64,000 nucleotides of DNA, taken from assembly GCA_009901575.1 (NCBI GenBank), contig WXYP01000001.1, positions 868,001 through 932,000 on the forward strand. Reading direction: 5' to 3'. Shown here in pieces: positions 27,704 through 36,750 of the stretch. This stretch comes from Flavobacteriaceae bacterium R38. Its GTDB lineage: Bacteria > Bacteroidota > Bacteroidia > Flavobacteriales > Flavobacteriaceae. The number at the start of each line of letters is the position of its first letter. Within the stretch, counting starts at the first letter, position 1. Both the position numbers and the translations under genes were made by a program. The notes below the pieces were generated by a model, which worked only from the letters and a program-made list of their open reading frames with translations, ran no database searches and was not told where the DNA came from.

Positions 27704-29404
27704 ATGGTTATCCTGGGATTAAACTACTTTTTTCATGATTCTACAGCATGTATTATTATTGATGGTAAATTAATAGCAGCTATAGAAGAAGAAAGGTTAA
27801 ATCGTGATAAACACACAAGATTATTTCCTTCATTATCTATAGACCGATGTTTAAAAATAGCAGGAATTGGATATGATGAAATCGATCATATAGCCGTGTC
27901 TATTAAACCTACCCATAATATGGGTAAAAAAGTTATCCACTGCATAAAAAATATTAAAACATTTAAACCTTTTATCAATCATGAATTAGTTCATGCATAC
28001 AATAAACAAAAAAGTTTTTGGAACTGGTTTGGATATCATTGGGACAGTAAAAAAGAGGGACCAGAAGTACATTTTATAGAACATCATTTTAGTCATGCTC
28101 CGGGAACCTTTTTTGTATCTCCATACAAAGAAGCCGCTTTATTGAGTATAGATGGTTCTGGAGAGTGGGCCACTACCTGGTTAGGGTATGGTAAAGAAAA
28201 TACAGTTGAATGTTTAAGTCAGAGTTTCTTCCCTCACTCATTAGGGTCGTTTTATGAAGCTGTAACTCAATTTTGTGGTTTTAGAACGAATTATGATGAA
28301 GGAAAAACTATGGGATTAGCCCCAATGGGAGATCCTGAAATTTTTAGAAAAGAAGTAGAGAAAATAATTACAGTAAAAGATAATGGAGAGTTATCTTTTG
28401 ACCTGAGCTATTTTAACTATCAAAATATGAGCTGGAAAAGGTGTTCTCCAAAATTTTATAAGATATTTGGAGAACCCAGAAAACATGGAGAAGATTTTAA
28501 GAAGCATCATATGGATGTTGCTGCTGCTTTTCAAAGAGTACTAGAGGATAAGGTTTTGGAAATATGTAACATCCTTTATGAAAAAACCAAAGCAAAATAT
28601 TTAATAGTTTCAGGAGGAGTCTCACTTAATAGTGTGATGAATGGCCGTATAGTGAGAGAAAGTCCGTTTGAAGATGTTTATGTAATGCCAGCGGCTGGAG
28701 ATAATGGTACGGCAATAGGAGCAGCATACTATTTATACAACGGAATTTTTAATCAACCTAGAACTTATGTACATGATAATCCATATGTAGGTACAGCGTA
28801 TGATAATACAGAAATCAAAAATGTATTAGACGGTGCAAAGTTGAAATATGAATATTATGATGATATCTGTGAAAAAGCTGCAGAAGTTTTAGCTGAAGGG
28901 AATATTATAGGATGGTTTCAGGGGGCTATGGAAATTGGGCCAAGAGCATTAGGGAGTAGAAGTATTCTGGCTAATCCGGCATTCCCTCAGATGAAAGATA
29001 AAATCAATGCCGAAGTAAAATTCAGAGAAGCATACCGACCTTTTGCTCCATCTGCAATTGTAGAAGCAAAGAATGATTTTTTTGATTTAGAAGTTGAAGC
29101 GCCATTTATGCTAAAAGTTTGTAATGTCCTTGAAGATAAACGTGACGTAATTCCTGCTGTAACTCATGTTGATGGAAGCGCGCGTTTGCAAACAGTGAAA
29201 AAAGAATTGCACCCCAGGTATTATGATGTAATTAAAAAGATGGGAGAGAAGACAGGGGTTCCTGTAGTCTTAAATACCAGTTTTAATATTCAGGGAGAAC
29301 CTGTAGTAGAATCGCCTAAAGATGCCATACGATGCTTCTTTTCAACGGGTTTGGATATGCTGGTAATAGGAAATTATCTCATAAGAAAGGATTATTTAAA
29401 TTGA
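27704..29404 (+). CDS. NodU/CmcH-family carbamoyltransferase
   Basis: 566 residues from ATG 27704 (an in-frame TTG at 27686 would add six residues). The N-terminal Kae1-like domain has ILGLNYFFHDSTACI, EEERLNRDKH, metal-site EHHFSHAPGTFF and LLSIDGSGEWATT; GGVSLNSVMNGRI marks the ATP-binding half; the C-terminal YrdC-like-replacement domain contains GPRALGSRSILANP, FREAYRPFAPS and LNTSFNIQGEPVVESP. Such enzymes transfer a carbamoyl group from carbamoyl phosphate to a hydroxyl, as NodU does on Nod factors. Its position just before two O-acylation cassettes suggests the polymer or its precursor is O-carbamoylated; the acceptor is unknown. Confidence 0.9.
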   Translation: MVILGLNYFFHDSTACIIIDGKLIAAIEEERLNRDKHTRLFPSLSIDRCLKIAGIGYDEIDHIAVSIKPTHNMGKKVIHCIKNIKTFKPFINHELVHAYNKQKSFWNWFGYHWDSKKEGPEVHFIEHHFSHAPGTFFVSPYKEAALLSIDGSGEWATTWLGYGKENTVECLSQSFFPHSLGSFYEAVTQFCGFRTNYDEGKTMGLAPMGDPEIFRKEVEKIITVKDNGELSFDLSYFNYQNMSWKRCSPKFYKIFGEPRKHGEDFKKHHMDVAAAFQRVLEDKVLEICNILYEKTKAKYLIVSGGVSLNSVMNGRIVRESPFEDVYVMPAAGDNGTAIGAAYYLYNGIFNQPRTYVHDNPYVGTAYDNTEIKNVLDGAKLKYEYYDDICEKAAEVLAEGNIIGWFQGAMEIGPRALGSRSILANPAFPQMKDKINAEVKFREAYRPFAPSAIVEAKNDFFDLEVEAPFMLKVCNVLEDKRDVIPAVTHVDGSARLQTVKKELHPRYYDVIKKMGEKTGVPVVLNTSFNIQGEPVVESPKDAIRCFFSTGLDMLVIGNYLIRKDYLN

Positions 29405-29466
29405 TATAAAATCTAAAAAATAGTTTATATTTAACAATAGGACTTGGTCTGCTTCAATATTAAAGT

Positions 29467-30900
29467 ATGATATTTAATTCGCTAGAGTTTTTTATATTTT
29501 TACCAATTGTTTTTTTTCTTTACTGGTTTGTTTTCGGTAAAAGATTAAAAACTCAAAATTTTCTAATAGTTATAGCCAGTTATATATTTTATGGTTGGTG
29601 GGATTGGAGGTTTTTATCACTAATCCTTTTCAGTACAATAGTGGATTATACTATTGGAATATCATTAAAAAAAAATAAAAAATTAATAATTAGGAAGTCG
29701 CTATTATGGATAAGTATTATAGTGAATCTTGGCTTTCTTGGTTTTTTTAAATATTATAATTTTTTCTTAGAAAGTTTTGTGACTTCATTCACATTTTTTG
29801 GTGGAGAGATCAAAGCAAATACTTTGAATATTATACTACCAGTTGGGATTAGTTTCTATACTTTTCAAACATTAAGTTATACTATAGACGTTTACAGAGA
29901 AAAACTAGAACCTACAAAAGATTTTATAGCATTTTCAGCTTTTGTTAGCTTTTTTCCTCAATTAGTGGCCGGACCAATCGAGAGAGCTACAAACTTATTA
30001 CCTCAATTTTATAAAGAAAGAAAATTTAAATATTCTTTGGCTGTAGATGGAATGCGTCAGATATTATGGGGATTATTTAAAAAAATTGTTATTGCAGATA
30101 ATTGTGCAGAATATGCAAACCTAATCTTTAATAATTCTAGTGAATATTCAGGAAGTACCCTCTTTTTAGGAGCATTTTTCTTTACTTTTCAAATTTATGG
30201 AGATTTCTCCGGATACTCAGATATTGCTATCGGAGTGTCTAGATTATTTGGATTTAATCTCAAACGAAATTTTGCATTCCCTTATTTTTCAAGAGATATA
30301 GCAGAATTTTGGAGAAGATGGCACATATCTTTATCTACCTGGTTTAGAGATTATGTATATATTCCATTAGGAGGAAGTAGAGGAGGGGTTAAAATGAAAA
30401 TAAGAAACACTTTTATAATCTTTATAGTAAGTGGATTTTGGCATGGGGCAAACTGGACTTTTATAGTATGGGGAGTATTAAACGCTTTATATTTTCTTCC
30501 ATTGATGTTAACAAATAAGAATAGAATAAATACAGATATAATAGCAGAAGGTAGGTTGTTTCCAGGTATTCGAGAGTTTTTTCAAATGTCTGTTACCTTT
30601 TTAATAACTGTAATAGCCTGGGTGTTTTTTAGAGCAAATAATGTGAGTCATGCCTTCTCTTATTTAAAAGCAATGCTAACAGATTCTTTCTTTACTTTTC
30701 CTGAATTTTTCCCTACGACTATTTTATTATTATTACTAGGATTTCTAATTGTAGAATGGTTGGGAAGAACAGGAGAATATGCTATTGAAAAAATAGATGT
30801 TATAAATAAACCTTTGAGATGGTCGATATATCTTTTATTAATAGTGTTTATGTTTAGTTTTACGGGACAAGAACAAGAATTTATTTACTTCCAATTTTAG
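29467..30900 (+). CDS. MBOAT O-acyltransferase (AlgI-like), copy 1
   Basis: 477 residues, about ten transmembrane helices. AlgI-type hallmarks: SYIFYGWWDWRFLSLI near residue 38, LPVGISFYTFQTLSYTIDVY, FVSFFPQLVAGPIERA, FWRRWHISLSTWFRDYVYIPLGG, and the catalytic histidine in SGFWHGANWTFIVWG. It ends in FIYFQF, shared with both other copies in the window. Members move an acyl, usually acetyl, group across the inner membrane for transfer to polysaccharide. The following gene, 6 bp away, encodes an SGNH-type partner, as in AlgI/AlgJ or DltB/DltD pairs. Confidence 0.93.
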   Translation: MIFNSLEFFIFLPIVFFLYWFVFGKRLKTQNFLIVIASYIFYGWWDWRFLSLILFSTIVDYTIGISLKKNKKLIIRKSLLWISIIVNLGFLGFFKYYNFFLESFVTSFTFFGGEIKANTLNIILPVGISFYTFQTLSYTIDVYREKLEPTKDFIAFSAFVSFFPQLVAGPIERATNLLPQFYKERKFKYSLAVDGMRQILWGLFKKIVIADNCAEYANLIFNNSSEYSGSTLFLGAFFFTFQIYGDFSGYSDIAIGVSRLFGFNLKRNFAFPYFSRDIAEFWRRWHISLSTWFRDYVYIPLGGSRGGVKMKIRNTFIIFIVSGFWHGANWTFIVWGVLNALYFLPLMLTNKNRINTDIIAEGRLFPGIREFFQMSVTFLITVIAWVFFRANNVSHAFSYLKAMLTDSFFTFPEFFPTTILLLLLGFLIVEWLGRTGEYAIEKIDVINKPLRWSIYLLLIVFMFSFTGQEQEFIYFQF

Positions 30901-30906
30901 AGAGAT

Positions 30907-31839
30907 ATGGTAAAGTTTATTAGAAATAGTATCTTTTTTTTAATTATAGCACTAATTGTGGGAGAGATAGTAGTTAGAATTACTCATGTGACATCAGATT
31001 TGCCACGACGAACAATTGATTCTTATGGAATTCAAAAATACTTTCCTAATCAGACTGGATACTGGAAAGGAGGAAATCATAAGTGGAGAGTTAATGAATT
31101 AGGATGGCCGGGTGTATTACCAGACAGTTATGATAATTTAATTACTGTGATTGGAGATTCTTATATTGAAAATTTTATGAACCCAGATGAATGCCATCAA
31201 TCATTTTTTTTAAAAGAAAAATGGAAGAATTATAATTTTCTTGAAGCAGGAAGGTCTGGAGTTTCGTTTATAGAGGCTATGGAAATTTCTAAGCAATTAG
31301 ACTCCCTTAATCCAAAATTTAATTTAATATATGTTGAAGAAAGTGATTTCTTAGAAAGTATAGTTGAGATTAGTCCTGCAAGCGATATAACCCAATTAAG
31401 CTTAGAAAAAAACAAAATAATCTATGGAAAGATGAAATCTCCTGTTCTAAAGAAAATACTTTACAATTGGAAACTTCTATATTACTTCTATAACAGATTT
31501 CCATTGAGTAACCCCTTAAAAACAATAAAAGAAGAAGGAGAAGTCAAAGACAAAGTAATTAAACAAGGGTTTAAATTTAATGATGAAGTAGATAAGCTTA
31601 TAAATTACGTTCAATCTAATTATAATATTGATGATAAGGTTTTAATCTTTAAACCAAATTCTAATAAAATTATATTGAAGAAGTTTGAAGAAGCAGGTTT
31701 TAAAACAATCCTGTTAAACTCAGAAAATGATAAAACCTGGACTTTTGATTATGATAGTCATTGGACATGTTATGGACATAAAAGAGCTGCAGAACAATTG
31801 ACAAAGGAAATAATCAATAAAAAATATATAAATCCTTAA
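30907..31839 (+). CDS. SGNH-type acylation partner of MBOAT copy 1
   Basis: 310 residues with one N-terminal transmembrane helix (residues 5-22) and a periplasmic SGNH/GDSL-like domain: block I VIGDSYIENF with Ser85, and the C-terminal Asp-x-His pair FDYDSHWTCYGH (Asp283, His285). This arrangement matches AlgJ/AlgX/DltD-type proteins that finish O-acylation outside the membrane. It is 6 bp after MBOAT copy 1 and 10 bp before MBOAT copy 2, so all four cassette genes are one transcript. It could also be an esterase that removes groups; genomic pairing favours transfer. Confidence 0.75.
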   Translation: MVKFIRNSIFFLIIALIVGEIVVRITHVTSDLPRRTIDSYGIQKYFPNQTGYWKGGNHKWRVNELGWPGVLPDSYDNLITVIGDSYIENFMNPDECHQSFFLKEKWKNYNFLEAGRSGVSFIEAMEISKQLDSLNPKFNLIYVEESDFLESIVEISPASDITQLSLEKNKIIYGKMKSPVLKKILYNWKLLYYFYNRFPLSNPLKTIKEEGEVKDKVIKQGFKFNDEVDKLINYVQSNYNIDDKVLIFKPNSNKIILKKFEEAGFKTILLNSENDKTWTFDYDSHWTCYGHKRAAEQLTKEIINKKYINP

Positions 31840-31849
31840 AAAAAGATTT

Positions 31850-33301
31850 ATGCTGTTTAATTCACTCGAGTTTTTTATTTTCCTTCCAATAGTCTTTATT
31901 TTATATTGGTTTGTATTTAAAAATAGATTAGAATTACAGAATCTATTTATATTATTTGCTAGTTATTTTTTTTATGGTTGGTGGGATTGGCGTTTTCTAT
32001 CATTAATTTTTTTAAGTACACTCGTCGATTTTTTTGTAGGCCTTAAAATACACAATGCCAAATCGCAAAAACTTAAGAAACGCTGGTTATCGGTAAGTGT
32101 TATCTTTAATGTAGGGCTTTTAGGCTTTTTTAAATACTTCAATTTTTTTATTGATTCCTGGGTAGAATTACTTTCTGTATTTGGTGTTCAATCTGGAAGT
32201 AACTGGACGTTACAATTGATTTTACCGATTGGTATTTCTTTTTACACATTTCAAACCATGTCATATTCTTTTGACATCTATTACAAAAAATTAGAACCTA
32301 CTAAACAATTCATTGCATTTGCAGCCTTTGTAAGCTTTTTTCCGCAGTTGGTTGCCGGACCTATAGAGAGAGCTTCAAGTTTATTGTCGCAGATTACTAA
32401 AAAGAGAATTTTTGATTATAACAGATGTGTAGAAGGAATAAAACTTATTTTATGGGGCCTTTTTAAGAAGCTGGTAATAGCAGATGGTATAGCTCCAATA
32501 GTAGACGATATTTTTGCAAACTATCATGATTATAGTGCTTCAACATTAATCATGGGAGTCACTTTTTTTAGTTTCCAGGTTTACGGAGATTTTAGCGGGT
32601 ATTCTGATATAGCAATCGGAACAGCAAAACTTTTTGGAATAGAGTTAAAATCAAACTTTAAATTTCCAAATTTCTCTCGTAATGTCGCCGAGTACTGGCA
32701 ACGTTGGCATGTATCACTATCTACCTGGTTTAGACACTATTTGTATATACCAATGGGAGGGTCAAGAGTCAGCAAAGCGAAGTCTGTTAGAAATATCATA
32801 ATCATTTTTGTAGTCAGCGGATTTTGGCATGGGGCAAACTGGACTTTTATTTTTTGGGGAGCATTACATGCTTTATTTTATATTCCAGTATTTCTGATGG
32901 GCAGAAATCGTATATATATGGGAAATGTAGTTGGAGAAAATACATGGTTTCCATCAATAAAAGAGATCTTTCAATTATTATCTACTTTTATTTTAGTTAC
33001 TTTTTCCAGGATCTTTTTCAGATCAGAATCTATTACAGATGCGTTTGGGTATCTCCAAAAGATTATTAATGATTTTTCTTATGAAGCATATAATCATCCT
33101 TTAGGATATAGAATGATTGATTATTATATTCTAATTGCTCTTTTTGTAATATATGAATATAGAATTCGTAAAGATGAACGTGCACCTTTTAAATTTAAGT
33201 CTAAAGTTGTACGGTTTGTGATATATTCCATTGTAATTTTAGGAATATTGTTGTTTTATGATAGCGGTTTTGACCGATCGTTTATTTACTTTCAATTTTA
33301 A
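31850..33301 (+). CDS. MBOAT O-acyltransferase (AlgI-like), copy 2
   Basis: 483 residues, a close paralogue of the copy at 29467: same opening MxFNSLEFFIFLPIVF, SYFFYGWWDWRFLSLI, LPIGISFYTFQTMSYSFDIY, SFFPQLVAGPIERAS, WQRWHVSLSTWFRHYLYIPMGG and SGFWHGANWTFIFWG with the catalytic His, ending FIYFQF. The pattern MBOAT-SGNH-MBOAT-SGNH indicates a tandem duplication of the pair followed by divergence, perhaps to a different position or acyl group. Confidence 0.93.
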   Translation: MLFNSLEFFIFLPIVFILYWFVFKNRLELQNLFILFASYFFYGWWDWRFLSLIFLSTLVDFFVGLKIHNAKSQKLKKRWLSVSVIFNVGLLGFFKYFNFFIDSWVELLSVFGVQSGSNWTLQLILPIGISFYTFQTMSYSFDIYYKKLEPTKQFIAFAAFVSFFPQLVAGPIERASSLLSQITKKRIFDYNRCVEGIKLILWGLFKKLVIADGIAPIVDDIFANYHDYSASTLIMGVTFFSFQVYGDFSGYSDIAIGTAKLFGIELKSNFKFPNFSRNVAEYWQRWHVSLSTWFRHYLYIPMGGSRVSKAKSVRNIIIIFVVSGFWHGANWTFIFWGALHALFYIPVFLMGRNRIYMGNVVGENTWFPSIKEIFQLLSTFILVTFSRIFFRSESITDAFGYLQKIINDFSYEAYNHPLGYRMIDYYILIALFVIYEYRIRKDERAPFKFKSKVVRFVIYSIVILGILLFYDSGFDRSFIYFQF

Positions 33302-33305
33302 GCTG

Positions 33306-34250
33306 ATGAAAAAACTATTATTCAAAAGTATATTTTACGCTTTACTTTTATTGTTAGCATTGGAAGGCTGGGTGAGAATTTTTCATTTGAGTAAAGATAA
33401 TCCGGTACGGTTTGTTGATGAATATGAAGTAGAGAAGTGGAGGCCTAAGCAAAATGGATATTCAGTAACCGGAAACAGGCGACAAAATTTTTCGGAATAC
33501 CGTATTAATAATTCAGGCTTTAATTCTTATCGTGAATTTGACCCTTCTAAAGATAAAGTTGAAGTAGCACTCGTGGGAGATTCTTTTATAGAAGGTTTTC
33601 ATCAACATTATTATAATTCCATAGGTAAAAAAATAGAAAATGAATTCCCTGGAATTGAAGTATATGAATACGGTTATGCCGGATATGACATGGCAGATCA
33701 ATTGCATTTGATGAATGCTTATAAAGAGCAATTTGATTTAATAGATCATGTTATTTTAGGAGTCAAATTTTCAAATGATCTTACCAGGGGAGAATATGCC
33801 GTTATTCAATCTCGAATGAAACTTGAATCTCCAATGTACAGAGCTTTAAGGGAGATTAAATTGTTAGTGTATTTACAAAATATCGGAGCATTAGATCCTG
33901 TTAAAGAGCTAATATCAAAAGTAACCTCTGGAAGTAAAAAGAAAACGAAAATAGAAAAAACACCTGAACAGATCCATCAAGAAACTTTGAATTATATTGA
34001 TAATTTCGAAAGTTTAATTAATTCTTATGGTTTTGATAAAAAACGTTTTACGTTTTTACTAGATTCAGAGCATACAAATCCGGTATTTTTAACGTATCTG
34101 GACAAGAACAATTATGAGTATATCGATTTTGCTCCTGCTTTTGGAAAGACAAAAAAACAAACCACATTAATTTACGATAAGCACTGGAATAATTTAGGAA
34201 GAAGCATTATTGCTGAGGTAATAGTTGAGTATCTTAAAGGAAAAAATTAA
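33306..34250 (+). CDS. SGNH-type acylation partner of MBOAT copy 2
   Basis: 314 residues from ATG 33306, 4 bp after the previous stop (a longer in-frame reading from 33258 overlaps the MBOAT gene and lacks a signal). One N-terminal membrane helix (residues 5-20), then an SGNH-like domain with VALVGDSFIEGFH (Ser nucleophile) and IYDKHWNNLGRS (Asp, His). The N-terminal third resembles the partner at 30907 (membrane helix, then a region ending NGY...RVNELGW-like / RINNSGF). Lies in the same operon. Confidence 0.75.
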   Translation: MKKLLFKSIFYALLLLLALEGWVRIFHLSKDNPVRFVDEYEVEKWRPKQNGYSVTGNRRQNFSEYRINNSGFNSYREFDPSKDKVEVALVGDSFIEGFHQHYYNSIGKKIENEFPGIEVYEYGYAGYDMADQLHLMNAYKEQFDLIDHVILGVKFSNDLTRGEYAVIQSRMKLESPMYRALREIKLLVYLQNIGALDPVKELISKVTSGSKKKTKIEKTPEQIHQETLNYIDNFESLINSYGFDKKRFTFLLDSEHTNPVFLTYLDKNNYEYIDFAPAFGKTKKQTTLIYDKHWNNLGRSIIAEVIVEYLKGKN

Positions 34251-34332
34251 GCTAATCGTATTTTTTACACTCAAATGATAAGAAATGGAGTATGGTATAT
34301 TTATAATTAACTGAAGAGCAGTATATTGATAT

Positions 34333-34346
34333 TTAAAAATTTTTAA
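34333..34346. repeat. AT palindrome in the 206-bp gap before the 34457 gene
   Basis: TTAAAAATTTTTAA, fully self-complementary, inside the 34251-34456 spacer. A -7-like TACTTTTA (one mismatch) lies at 34426-34433. The gap probably separates the O-acylation transcript from a promoter for the transferase gene; pure AT palindromes arise easily by chance here. Confidence 0.25.
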
Positions 34347-34456
34347 TGGTTTAGCTTAAAAAAGTTATATGTGAAAACAAGTTTTAGTTCTTTTTAATGT
34401 AAGTTTTTTTTAACATTTATGACTGTACTTTTAGGCAATTTAATGGTTTTGGTTAA

Positions 34457-35695
34457 ATGAGAAACAATCCTTTTACTTCAGATACATATACCTCTACTTG
34501 GTTAAAACATTATGAGGCGTCTAATAAAACCATTGAAATAGATGGAATAGAAGGAGTATCCTTTGTGAAAAGTAATTTTCCCAATCTATATTTTAATGTA
34601 GGGAAAAATTTAACAAAAGGAATTTCTTATTTTTTAAATAAAAAGAAAACATCCTTCAGTTTAGGTCATAAAGCTTTTTTGCTTTATGATATTCCCGGTT
34701 ATTTAAATATTCAGACTTTAGATAAACCAGAAGGCCTTCGTATCAAGAAAATAAAGCAATATCAAGGCTATATGGCAGATTTAAGTGCATATGATACTAT
34801 TGATTCATATCTCAAATCAAAGTTTAGCAGTAAGAGTCAATACAAATACAGAAGAAATATCAAACGGCTTGAGAAATGTTTTAATATAGAGTATGCAGTA
34901 CACCACGGAGCCATTGAAAAATCTAAATATGATTATGTTTTTGAAGTATTTACCAAGCTATTGAAAAAAAGATTTTCTCAAAAGCAAGAGACATATGATC
35001 AATTAAGTCATTGGAGTTTTTACAGAGAATTAATTTACAAAATGATACTAGAAAAAAAAGCTTCTTTTTTTGTGATTTATGAAAGTGGAGTTCCAATTAG
35101 TATCATGTTGAATTTTCATTCTGATGAAATTTTATTTGATGCTATTCCGGTTTTCGATACAGACTTTTCCAAATTTACTATCGGACATATCGCTATTATT
35201 AAAACTTTGGAGTGGTGTATTAATTCCGGAATAAAAATGTTTGATTTTTCGAAAGGACATTATGATTATAAAGAAAAATGGGGAAATAAATCATATGATT
35301 TTGAATATCACATTTTATATAATCCTAAATCTATATTGTCTTCTACGACCGCATTTTTAGTTTCAAAATATTTTAAATGGAAACAATACTTAAGAGAGCA
35401 AGATATTAATCTCTTATTTCATAAAATATTATTCTTTTTCACAGCAAAAGACAAACAGAAATCTCAACTTAAAGGTATCGAAGTAAATGAATTTAAAGAA
35501 TTGCCTAAAAAGCAAATTTTTACTGAAATTAAGATGGAAGATATAGACGATTCTTTAGTTAAAAAGAAAATTTACGAATATCTTTTTAATAGTAAAGAGC
35601 ATAAAGATGAGATTAAATTATTCAAAAGTGGAACCATAGAAAATGAATATATCATTGAAGGAAAAATAAAAAAACTACAAATTGAATATTCCTGA
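34457..35695 (+). CDS. GNAT/FemAB-fold acyltransferase (BioF2-like acetyltransferase domain)
   Basis: 412 residues, soluble. Residues about 110-290 match the Acetyltransf_6/CelD-type GNAT domain (PF13480): SKSQYKYRRNIKRLEK at the start, VISIML-like strand PISIMLNFHSDEILFDAIPVFD, the GHIAIIKTLEWCINSGIKMFDFSKGHYDYKEKWG signature spread over about residues 237-277. The family transfers acyl or aminoacyl groups and appears in polysaccharide and peptidoglycan modification loci. The C-terminal 100 residues have no recognised domain. It converges with two other members of the same superfamily 13 bp away. Confidence 0.75.
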   Translation: MRNNPFTSDTYTSTWLKHYEASNKTIEIDGIEGVSFVKSNFPNLYFNVGKNLTKGISYFLNKKKTSFSLGHKAFLLYDIPGYLNIQTLDKPEGLRIKKIKQYQGYMADLSAYDTIDSYLKSKFSSKSQYKYRRNIKRLEKCFNIEYAVHHGAIEKSKYDYVFEVFTKLLKKRFSQKQETYDQLSHWSFYRELIYKMILEKKASFFVIYESGVPISIMLNFHSDEILFDAIPVFDTDFSKFTIGHIAIIKTLEWCINSGIKMFDFSKGHYDYKEKWGNKSYDFEYHILYNPKSILSSTTAFLVSKYFKWKQYLREQDINLLFHKILFFFTAKDKQKSQLKGIEVNEFKELPKKQIFTEIKMEDIDDSLVKKKIYEYLFNSKEHKDEIKLFKSGTIENEYIIEGKIKKLQIEYS

Positions 35696-35708
35696 TATTT
35701 TGTAATAA

Positions 35709-36728
35709 CTATTTATGACGATATAAAGGGAAAAAATTAGTTTCTTCTGAATTTACCTTTTGTTTTAAAACCAAATCGTTGTAAACTTCCTGGTTTAATA
35801 TATATTTCCAAACTCTAAAGGCTTTGAAGTTTTTAGAAAAAGAAGATTTGAATGAAAATAAAGAATCATTCTGGCCACCTAACCCTCCTCCTAAGTTCAA
35901 TATAGAAAAACCTTCTTGAGTGGCTTTAACTCTCATTTCATCTATTAAAAGTTTTGCAGGAGTTAAATCCAAGTAATCATCTTTTGCTCCCGAGAGATGG
36001 TATTGAACAATGTTATTTGTCTTAATAAACATAGCACCAGCTATAATCTTATTTGTTTCATTGTGCTCTATAACCAATATTTCACTTTCAAAATCTGGAC
36101 TATCTATAAGTTTATAAAAATATTCCACATCAAAATAGTAAGATTTAGTAGCATTTACACGATTCATATTTTCATAATAAATCTCGATGTACTCTTTTAT
36201 CTCATCTTTGTCATTAGTACTTCGTACTGTGCAGAATCTACGTGATTTGTTAACGTGGGTTTTTGTTCTTCGGGAATATTTACTTCTTTGTATATCAATG
36301 TCTTCTGTTAAGTCTATGGCTACTATATCTCCACTGGAAGGTTTTTCTCCTAAATTTTTTAAAATGACTTCCTGGTGTTTTATGAAAGGATTTAACCTTG
36401 AAAAAACAGTAATGATATTAGACGTTTTAAAAAAATCGTTTAATTCAGCTATAAATTTAGAGTTATCAAAACTTTCATCAAGATTATTTGAGATAGGACC
36501 AGCATAACCATAAACCGATGTAGCATCATAATACGGTGTATCAAATACTTTTCTTAACAATAATGGTAAAGCTATACGTATATCTTCATATTCATATACA
36601 ATGAGTATTGGCTTTTCATCTTTTAACTTAGAGAATAAATGATAATCATAAGTATGATAGAAATCATAATCTTGTATAGACTCTAAAACAGATTTCCATT
36701 TGTCTTTTTGTTCAATAATTTTAATCAT
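35709..36728 (-). CDS. FemAB/GNAT-like transferase A, last gene of the minus-strand operon
   Basis: 339 residues of the FemX/FemAB-like superfamily. Seen: Y-x-G-Y-A-G-P block VYGYAGPISNN near residue 66, RRTKTHVNKSRR, VNATKSYYFDVEYF and the C-terminal AGAMFIKTNNIVQYHLSGA and LNLGGGLGGQNDSLFSFKSSF blocks. Classical members add amino acids from aminoacyl-tRNA to lipid II; members in surface-glycan loci have unknown acceptors. It shares its block order with the gene directly upstream (36751), 22 bp away, so the two are probable paralogues. 3' end faces the 34457 gene. Confidence 0.72.
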   Translation of the reverse strand: MIKIIEQKDKWKSVLESIQDYDFYHTYDYHLFSKLKDEKPILIVYEYEDIRIALPLLLRKVFDTPYYDATSVYGYAGPISNNLDESFDNSKFIAELNDFFKTSNIITVFSRLNPFIKHQEVILKNLGEKPSSGDIVAIDLTEDIDIQRSKYSRRTKTHVNKSRRFCTVRSTNDKDEIKEYIEIYYENMNRVNATKSYYFDVEYFYKLIDSPDFESEILVIEHNETNKIIAGAMFIKTNNIVQYHLSGAKDDYLDLTPAKLLIDEMRVKATQEGFSILNLGGGLGGQNDSLFSFKSSFSKNFKAFRVWKYILNQEVYNDLVLKQKVNSEETNFFPLYRHK

Positions 36729-36750
36729 TGCTTGAATTTTCTAAGTATTA

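Noticed and set aside
33258-33305. A longer start for the second SGNH gene overlapping the MBOAT stop
   Set aside because: The added residues carry no signal features; ATG 33306 gives a clean membrane helix.
34333-34346. The AT palindrome as a functional operator
   Set aside because: A/T-only palindromes of this length are expected by chance in this composition.
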